Shown in pieces: positions 57,775 to 64,000 of a stretch of DNA of 64,000 nucleotides. The notes under the pieces were generated by a model, which had not been told where the DNA came from, did not search any database, and saw nothing but the letters and a program-made list of their open reading frames with translations. Positions within the stretch are counted from its first letter, which is position 1. The number at the start of each line of letters is the position of its first letter. The stretch comes from Bacteroidota bacterium (lineage in GTDB: Bacteria; Bacteroidota; Bacteroidia; Chitinophagales; UBA10324), in the NCBI GenBank assembly GCA_014190575.1, contig BJGQ01000002.1:1-64000 (forward strand), given 5' to 3'. A program made the translations under genes and the position numbers.

Positions 57775-60222
57775 ATGATATTTGAAAATGAATTGAGGTG
57801 GCCGGGAATATGGGGTCAGTTATTTGTTATTACCGTTTTTGTTTCTTCATTTTTATCAGTGGTGTCTTATTTTATTTCGACACAATCGAAAGATGAAATC
57901 ATTCAAAATTCCTGGAAACGAATTGCACGAATGTTATTTGTTGTTCAGGCAATTGCTGTTGCAGGAATAGTTGTTACACTGTACTACATCATTCACGAAC
58001 ATCGTTTCGAATATCATTATGCTTGGGAACATAGCAGTATGCAGTTACCAATGAAATATTTGTTAGCGTGTTTCTGGGAAGGTCAGGAAGGAAGTTTTTT
58101 ATTGTGGATGTGGTGGAATATGGTGCTCGGTTCGTTGTTGATTTTTCGTGCAGGTAAAAAATGGGAAGCTCCTGTGTTGTGCATTTTCATGGTGGTGCAG
58201 GCATTCATTGCTTCCATGTTGCTCGGAATATATTTCTGGGATTACAGAGTAGGTAGCACTCCGTTCAGTTTGTTACGCGATGTGATGATTGGCGCTCCGA
58301 TTTTTCAACGGGCTGATTATTTAAGTTTTATTAAAGATGGAAATGGTTTGAATCCGCTCTTGCAGAATTACTGGATGGTGATTCATCCACCGATTTTATT
58401 TTTAGGTTTCGCAAGCACATTGGTTCCGTTCGCTTATGCGATAGCTGCTTTATGGAAAAAAGATTTTACAGGTTGGATTGTTTCTGTTTTGCCATGGACA
58501 CTATTTTCTGGCGCAGTACTCGGCACCGGAATTATGATGGGTGGTGCATGGGCTTACGAGTCTTTAACATTCGGAGGTTACTGGGCGTGGGACCCTGTAG
58601 AAAATGCATCGCTCGTTCCATGGTTAATTTTAGTTGGCGGCATTCACACCATGCTTGCTTATAAAAAATCAGGTCATTCATTGCGCTCCACATTTTTATT
58701 TTTTCTGCTCTCTTTTATTTTGGTCCTCTATTCAACATTCTTAACACGAAGTGGAATTTTAGGAAACAGCAGTGTGCATGCATTCACCGATTTAGGAATG
58801 AGTGGTCACTTGGTGTTTTATCTTTTAGGTTTAACCATTCCTGCAATAATTCTATTGGCAATTAATTGGAAAAAAATCCCTGCACCCGAAAAGGAAGAAG
58901 CAATGGCTTCACGCGAATTCTGGATTTTTGTTGGAGCGGGAATACTTTTTATCTCCGCATTTCAAATCACTCTTTATACTTCGATTCCGGTTTATGCACC
59001 GCTTGTTAAATGGATTTCGCAATCAAAAATTAATATCGCTCCGCCAACTGAACCAATCGGAACATACAATTCTTACCAATTGCCTGTTGCCGTTTTGGTT
59101 TTATTACTTTCATCATTTGCGCTGTATTTAAAATTCCGCAAGAGCGATATGAAACAATTTTATCGCCGCATGATTATCATTTCAGTCATAACTGTAATTT
59201 TTACTGTGCTGATTGCTTGGCAAGGCGCTTTGACTTATCCAACTCATGTTGCTTTATTATTTGCTGCTGTGTTTTCAATCATTGCAAATCTGTACTACAT
59301 GTTTACAGTGTTGAAAGGAAAGCACAGACTATACGGACCTGCACTGGCTCACTTAGGTTTTGGAATTTTTTTAATGGGGGTTTTAATTTCATCAGCCAAC
59401 AAGCACACCATCAGTTTAAATTATCGTGGCATTGATTACGGAAAAAGATTCAACGATTTGGATTTACACACCAATCAGTATATGCCGAAAGATAGTCGTG
59501 AACAGATGGGTGAATATTTTGCCACCTTCATTGGCGATTCAACATCGGAACCGAATCATTATTATAAAGTATTATTTGAGCGAATGGATACTTCAACCAA
59601 TGAGGTGAAAGAAAAATTTATCCTTTATCCGAATGCGCAAATAAATCCGAAAATGGGTTTGATCTCTAGCCCTGACACACGCCACTATTGGGATCATGAT
59701 GTATATACGCATGTGACCACTGTTCCTGAAAAAAGTAATGATGAGGAAACTACTGATGAACAAAAATTTACTGAACATAAGATTGCAAAAGGCGATACCA
59801 TTTTCACAAGTAAAAGTTATGTTGTATTAGAGAATGTAGAAAAAGTAGAGAAGAGTGATAAAATAAAACTGGTAAAAGGCGATTTGTGTGTGGGGGCGAA
59901 ACTGCATGTTTTCCCAATGACCGGAAAAGATTATTATGCCGAACCTCTTTACTTAATTCAAGGCGGACAAGCAATGTCAATCAATGATAAAGTAAATGAT
60001 TTGGGATTAATTTTTCGTTTGACAAAAGTTATTCCTGACCAAAACAAAGTTCAGATTGATATTGCAGAAGTAAAACCCGAACAGGAATACATTGTAATGA
60101 AAGCATTGGTGTTTCCATTTATCAATTTAGTTTGGTTGGGAGTTGTAATGACAGTTGCAGGATTTTTGGTGAGTTTGTTTCGTGTATTTCAAAAGAAGAA
60201 ATCAGTAGGCAGTAATAACTAG
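57775..60222 (+). CDS. Cytochrome c assembly protein (CcsA/CcmF family)
   Basis: WEGQEGSFLLWMWWN; GGAWAYESLTFGGYWAWDPVENASLVPWLILVGGIHT; LYSTFLTRSGILGNSSVHAF. Confidence 0.93.
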   Translation: MIFENELRWPGIWGQLFVITVFVSSFLSVVSYFISTQSKDEIIQNSWKRIARMLFVVQAIAVAGIVVTLYYIIHEHRFEYHYAWEHSSMQLPMKYLLACFWEGQEGSFLLWMWWNMVLGSLLIFRAGKKWEAPVLCIFMVVQAFIASMLLGIYFWDYRVGSTPFSLLRDVMIGAPIFQRADYLSFIKDGNGLNPLLQNYWMVIHPPILFLGFASTLVPFAYAIAALWKKDFTGWIVSVLPWTLFSGAVLGTGIMMGGAWAYESLTFGGYWAWDPVENASLVPWLILVGGIHTMLAYKKSGHSLRSTFLFFLLSFILVLYSTFLTRSGILGNSSVHAFTDLGMSGHLVFYLLGLTIPAIILLAINWKKIPAPEKEEAMASREFWIFVGAGILFISAFQITLYTSIPVYAPLVKWISQSKINIAPPTEPIGTYNSYQLPVAVLVLLLSSFALYLKFRKSDMKQFYRRMIIISVITVIFTVLIAWQGALTYPTHVALLFAAVFSIIANLYYMFTVLKGKHRLYGPALAHLGFGIFLMGVLISSANKHTISLNYRGIDYGKRFNDLDLHTNQYMPKDSREQMGEYFATFIGDSTSEPNHYYKVLFERMDTSTNEVKEKFILYPNAQINPKMGLISSPDTRHYWDHDVYTHVTTVPEKSNDEETTDEQKFTEHKIAKGDTIFTSKSYVVLENVEKVEKSDKIKLVKGDLCVGAKLHVFPMTGKDYYAEPLYLIQGGQAMSINDKVNDLGLIFRLTKVIPDQNKVQIDIAEVKPEQEYIVMKALVFPFINLVWLGVVMTVAGFLVSLFRVFQKKKSVGSNN

Positions 60223-60312
60223 GCAGTTGGCAGTTTTTAATACGCTATAAATAAATTTCGATTTTGTTTTTTTATGAATTCAAAACCCGTTACGCGAATA
60301 AAAAAAATCAAC

Positions 60313-61071
60313 ATGTACAAGATTTCAATTATCGGATATGGTAATCTTGGTTTTCATTTAGTAAATCATTTATCGGAGACGGGTCATAAAATCACTCAGG
60401 TTTTTACAAGAGATAAAACCAAAACAAGAATTTCAAAAAATAAAATTGATTTCATTGATGATTTGGAATTACTGAGAACTGATGCCGATGTGTATTTTCT
60501 GCCTGTAAAAGATGATGCGTTGAAAGAAGTTGCGAAACAACTTTCGTTAAAAGGAAAAATTGTTGCGCATTGTTCTGCAAGTGTGGAGATGAAAGTTTTA
60601 AAAAACTGTACTGAAAACTTTGGCGTGTTTTATCCGCTTCAATCTTTTTCAAGAGAAGTGGAAGTTGATTTTAAAAACATACCGATATTGATTGAAGGAG
60701 TAAATAAAGAAACCAGTTCAGTATTAAATGATATTGCCGCATCACTTTCAAATGAAGTGATTGAAGTAAATCAAGAGCAGCGATTGGCGGTGCATGTGGC
60801 TGCTGTTTTTGCAAATAATTTTTCCAACTATTTATTTTCAGTGGCCGAAGAAATTCTGAAGAAAGAAAATATTTCCTATAAAATTCTTTTACCACTGATT
60901 GAAGAAACTGTACGGAAGGTAAAAGAACATGCACCATCAAAAAGTCAAACCGGACCTGCGAAAAGAGAAGACGATAAAACCATTCAAAAACATTTAAAAT
61001 TTCTTTCGAATAAAAAGGAATTGAAAAATTTGTACACCATTATTACCGACCAGATAAAATCAAAAAAATAA
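60313..61071 (+). CDS. Rossmann-like/DUF2520 domain-containing protein
   Basis: MYKISIIGYGNLGFHLVNHLSETGHKITQVFTRD; PLQSFSREVEVDFKNIPILIEG. Confidence 0.87.
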   Translation: MYKISIIGYGNLGFHLVNHLSETGHKITQVFTRDKTKTRISKNKIDFIDDLELLRTDADVYFLPVKDDALKEVAKQLSLKGKIVAHCSASVEMKVLKNCTENFGVFYPLQSFSREVEVDFKNIPILIEGVNKETSSVLNDIAASLSNEVIEVNQEQRLAVHVAAVFANNFSNYLFSVAEEILKKENISYKILLPLIEETVRKVKEHAPSKSQTGPAKREDDKTIQKHLKFLSNKKELKNLYTIITDQIKSKK

Positions 61072-61578
61072 ATGGCCAATCATCCCTTCCTATCAAAGCT
61101 TAAAACAGTTAAAGCAATTGCTCTGGATGTTGATGGCGTGTTAACTGATGGTTCATTAATTATAAATGAAGATGGAACTGAAGTGCGTTCCATGAATATT
61201 CGAGATGGATATGCAATACAGTTAGCCGCAAAAAAAGGAATAGAGTTGTGTGTTATTTCCGGAGGAAATTCTGAAGGAGTAAAAATTCGATTACATAAAC
61301 TTGGCGTGCAAACAATTTTTGCAGGAATAATCGATAAAAAGGATGCATTCCTTCACTGGCTTCAGCAAAAAAAACTAAAACCTGAAGAAGTTATTTATTT
61401 AGGTGATGATATGTTGGATATTGAAGTAATGAAACTTGCCGGAATAAAATGTTGTCCGGCTGATGCGTGCAATGAAATTATAGCTCTCTGCGAATATGTT
61501 TCTCCTCTTAATGGTGGCAAAGGTTGTGTTCGTGATGTAATTGAAAAAACTTTGAAGCTGCAAGGGAAATGGGAGTGA
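61072..61578 (+). CDS. kdsC: HAD hydrolase, KdsC-like 3-deoxy-D-manno-octulosonate 8-phosphate phosphatase
   Basis: IALDVDGVLTDGSLIINEDGTEVRSMNIRDGYAIQLAAKKGIELCVISGG. Confidence 0.9.
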   Translation: MANHPFLSKLKTVKAIALDVDGVLTDGSLIINEDGTEVRSMNIRDGYAIQLAAKKGIELCVISGGNSEGVKIRLHKLGVQTIFAGIIDKKDAFLHWLQQKKLKPEEVIYLGDDMLDIEVMKLAGIKCCPADACNEIIALCEYVSPLNGGKGCVRDVIEKTLKLQGKWE

Positions 61579-61579
61579 A

Positions 61580-61678
61580 GCCAGTAGGCAGTTTTCAATA
61601 GGCAGTATGCAGATTTTATCCAGCCAGTATTTTTATCTTGTTGCCAATTGTTAATTATCAATTATCAATTGCTAATTT
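61580..61678. repeat. Intergenic short-word repeats: GGCAGT family and CAATTATCAATT family
   Basis: ccagtaggcagttttcaataggcagtatgcag ... ttgccaattgttaattatcaattatcaattgctaatt. Confidence 0.6.
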
Positions 61679-62526
61679 TTCATTAACAATTGCTTTTTCC
61701 AACGGCGATGACTCCATAACCAATTCGACGGTTGATTTTTAATATCCCGTTCTAATTTTTCCGCGAACGATTGCATGATAAAATTTTTGGGTGCAGATGA
61801 TGGTTCCTCTGAAATAATTTCGAAACGATATAAATAATAACCGCGCTTTAATTTTCGTGTGCTTGCATACAACACAGGAAGATTGAGTTTGCGCGCCAAT
61901 TTTTCTGCACCATTAAAAAAATAAGTTTCCTGATTTAAAAAGGTTGTTCGATACGCTTGCTGGTTCGAGGGGGTCTGGTCAGCAATGAATGCAGTGGCTG
62001 TTTGCTCCAGTTTGTTTGCAATTAAATTCCTCGCAATATTTTTTTCGCTGATGGGTTTGCATCCAAAACGGGAACGCAAATCAAAAATCATTTTATCCAT
62101 CTGCTGATTATGCAACGGACGATACACTACCTGCGCATCATAATTTGCAGTCAAGCCCATCATCAATCCATTCCATTCCCAGTTGCTGGTGTGGCCAAGC
62201 AAAACAATTACACTTCTGCGTTCATCAGCATAACGATTGAAGTCCGGAAGATTAACAATACGGATTCTCTTTTTTAAATCTTGTTTCGAAATCCGAAAAC
62301 CTTTAATGCTCTCCACCATTAAATCGCTCATGTGCTTGTAATAATCCCGACGGATAATTTCCAATTCATCTTTTGATTTTTCTGGAAAACTGTTTTTCAG
62401 ATTCTCGGTAATAACTTGTCTTCTGTAACGAAAAATATGTTGCAACATAAAAGCAATAACACTCGACTTCAGGTATAAAATTCCTAATGGTAATCGTGAG
62501 GCTAAAGAAAAATAAATACGCAGCAA
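61672..62526 (-). CDS. Lysophospholipid/lipid A acyltransferase (LpxL/HtrB family)
   Basis: VIVLLGHTSNWEWNGLMMGL; FIADQTPSNQQAYRTTFLNQETYFFNGAEKLARKLNLPVLYAS; PSNWLWSHRRWKK. Confidence 0.92.
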   Translation of the reverse strand: MLRIYFSLASRLPLGILYLKSSVIAFMLQHIFRYRRQVITENLKNSFPEKSKDELEIIRRDYYKHMSDLMVESIKGFRISKQDLKKRIRIVNLPDFNRYADERRSVIVLLGHTSNWEWNGLMMGLTANYDAQVVYRPLHNQQMDKMIFDLRSRFGCKPISEKNIARNLIANKLEQTATAFIADQTPSNQQAYRTTFLNQETYFFNGAEKLARKLNLPVLYASTRKLKRGYYLYRFEIISEEPSSAPKNFIMQSFAEKLERDIKNQPSNWLWSHRRWKKQLLMKN

Positions 62527-62658
62527 TTGTTAGTTGAATTCTTGTTGAGCGTAAATGTAATGACACATTGCAAATGAATTTACACATCCTTAAAATCACT
62601 TTCTTAATACATCAATTAAGAAGTGAGTTGAATTACATTTGCGCCACCAAAAAATAAA

Positions 62659-64000
62659 ATGACATTAGAAGAAGAGATAGCCAAGCGAAGAACATTTGCC
62701 ATTATCAGTCACCCCGATGCAGGTAAAACCACGCTTACAGAAAAATTTTTATTATTCGGTGGAGCCATACAAACTGCAGGTGCTGTAAAGAGTAATAAAA
62801 TTAAGAAGGCAGCAACATCTGACTTCATGGATATTGAAAGGCAGCGTGGAATTTCGGTTGCCACATCGGTTATGACTTTTGAATACAACGACAAAATCAT
62901 TAACTTGCTAGACACTCCTGGTCACAAAGATTTTGCTGAAGATACTTACCGAACACTTACTGCAGTGGATAGTGTGATTCTTGTAATTGATTGTGTGAAA
63001 GGGGTGGAGGCACAAACTGAAAAGCTGATGGAAGTATGCCGCATGCGCGATGCGCCGGTAATTATTTTTATAAACAAAATGGATCGCGAAGGTCAAAATC
63101 CTTTTGACTTGTTGGATGAATTGGAATTGAAACTGAATATTAAAGTTCGCCCGTTGAGTTGGCCAATAAGTATTGGTCAATCATTTAAAGGAGTTTATAA
63201 TTTGTATGAAAAGTCTTTGAACATATTTAACCCCAGTCAAACAAAGTTGACTGACGATATTGTAAGCATCAGTTCATTGAACGATGAATCACTTGATAGT
63301 TACATTGCGCCTTACACTAATCAACTGCGTGAAGATGTGAGTTTGATTGAAGGTGTGTACGATTCATTCGACCACAAAGCATATCTCGCAGGAAAACTGG
63401 CTCCGGTGTTTTTCGGAAGTGCAGTAAATAATTTTGGTGTGCGCGAATTGTTAAATGCTTTTACTTCTATTGCTCCTCCACCCATTCCACGCGGAACTGA
63501 TTTGCGTGAAGTGAAGCCCGATGAAAAACCATTCACAGGTTTTGTATTTAAAATTCATGCGAACCTCGACCCTCGCCATCGTGATAGAATTGCATTTGTA
63601 AGAGTTTGTTCTGGAAAATTTGAGCGCAATAAATTTTATACTCATACTCGCTTACTAAAAGAATTGCGCTTCAGCAGTCCTGCATCATTTATGGCTTCTG
63701 CAAAAAATATTATTGATGAAGCATTTCCGGGTGATGTAATTGGTTTGTATGATTCCGGTAATTTTAAAATCGGAGATACATTAACTGAAGGCGAACACTT
63801 ACACTATAAGGGAATTCCAAGTTTCTCCCCGGAAATTTTTAAAGAGTTGGTGAATACTGATCCGATGAAAACAAAACAGTTAGACAAGGGGATTCGCCAG
63901 TTGACTGATGAAGGTGTGGCCCAATTATTTACACAACAACCCGGCAACAGGAAAATTGTTGGAACAGTAGGAGAACTGCAGTTCGAAGTAATTCAGTATC
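62659..64000 (+). CDS. prfC: Peptide chain release factor 3 (3' truncated by window edge)
   Basis: [43 protein letters not shown]...[21 protein letters not shown]...[23 protein letters not shown]; open to window end. Confidence 0.95.
   Translation, partial: MTLEEEIAKRRTFAIISHPDAGKTTLTEKFLLFGGAIQTAGAVKSNKIKKAATSDFMDIERQRGISVATSVMTFEYNDKIINLLDTPGHKDFAEDTYRTLTAVDSVILVIDCVKGVEAQTEKLMEVCRMRDAPVIIFINKMDREGQNPFDLLDELELKLNIKVRPLSWPISIGQSFKGVYNLYEKSLNIFNPSQTKLTDDIVSISSLNDESLDSYIAPYTNQLREDVSLIEGVYDSFDHKAYLAGKLAPVFFGSAVNNFGVRELLNAFTSIAPPPIPRGTDLREVKPDEKPFTGFVFKIHANLDPRHRDRIAFVRVCSGKFERNKFYTHTRLLKELRFSSPASFMASAKNIIDEAFPGDVIGLYDSGNFKIGDTLTEGEHLHYKGIPSFSPEIFKELVNTDPMKTKQLDKGIRQLTDEGVAQLFTQQPGNRKIVGTVGELQFEVIQY

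Overview
This 64 kb window is a Bacteroidota-type chromosomal segment: AT-rich, with type IX secretion (T9SS) cargo, PorP/SprF, three-part PntA1/PntA2/PntB and fused SecDF. I found no tRNA, rRNA, CRISPR array or intact IS element. Most of it is housekeeping genes: fbaB, accD, peroxiredoxin, miaA, ECF sigma factor, trxA, ispE, pnt operon, lptF/G, PAP2, GT39, oligopeptide ABC ATPase, purE/purK, SbtA-like transporter, secDF, dihydroorotase, pfkA, prmC, clpS, agmatinase family, ccmE, ccsA/ccmF-like, kdsC-like, LpxL-like and prfC. These are interspersed with seven large T9SS cargo genes. No clear new defence or mobile system was seen. The best leads are: (1) three loci where one-nucleotide shifts split otherwise coherent proteins (purK at A9, a small protein at A7, and a BACON-type T9SS protein with two shifts); (2) an sbtA-purK-purE cluster placing a bicarbonate transporter beside a bicarbonate-consuming enzyme; (3) a START-like domain fused to a histone-H1-like Lys/Ala/Pro tail of 5-residue period; (4) an ECF sigma factor paired with a His/Trp-rich membrane protein; (5) two adjacent paralogous T9SS type B proteins with different numbers of ~69-aa repeats; (6) families of intergenic short repeats, one of which appears to have been read into a T9SS sorting-domain coding sequence.
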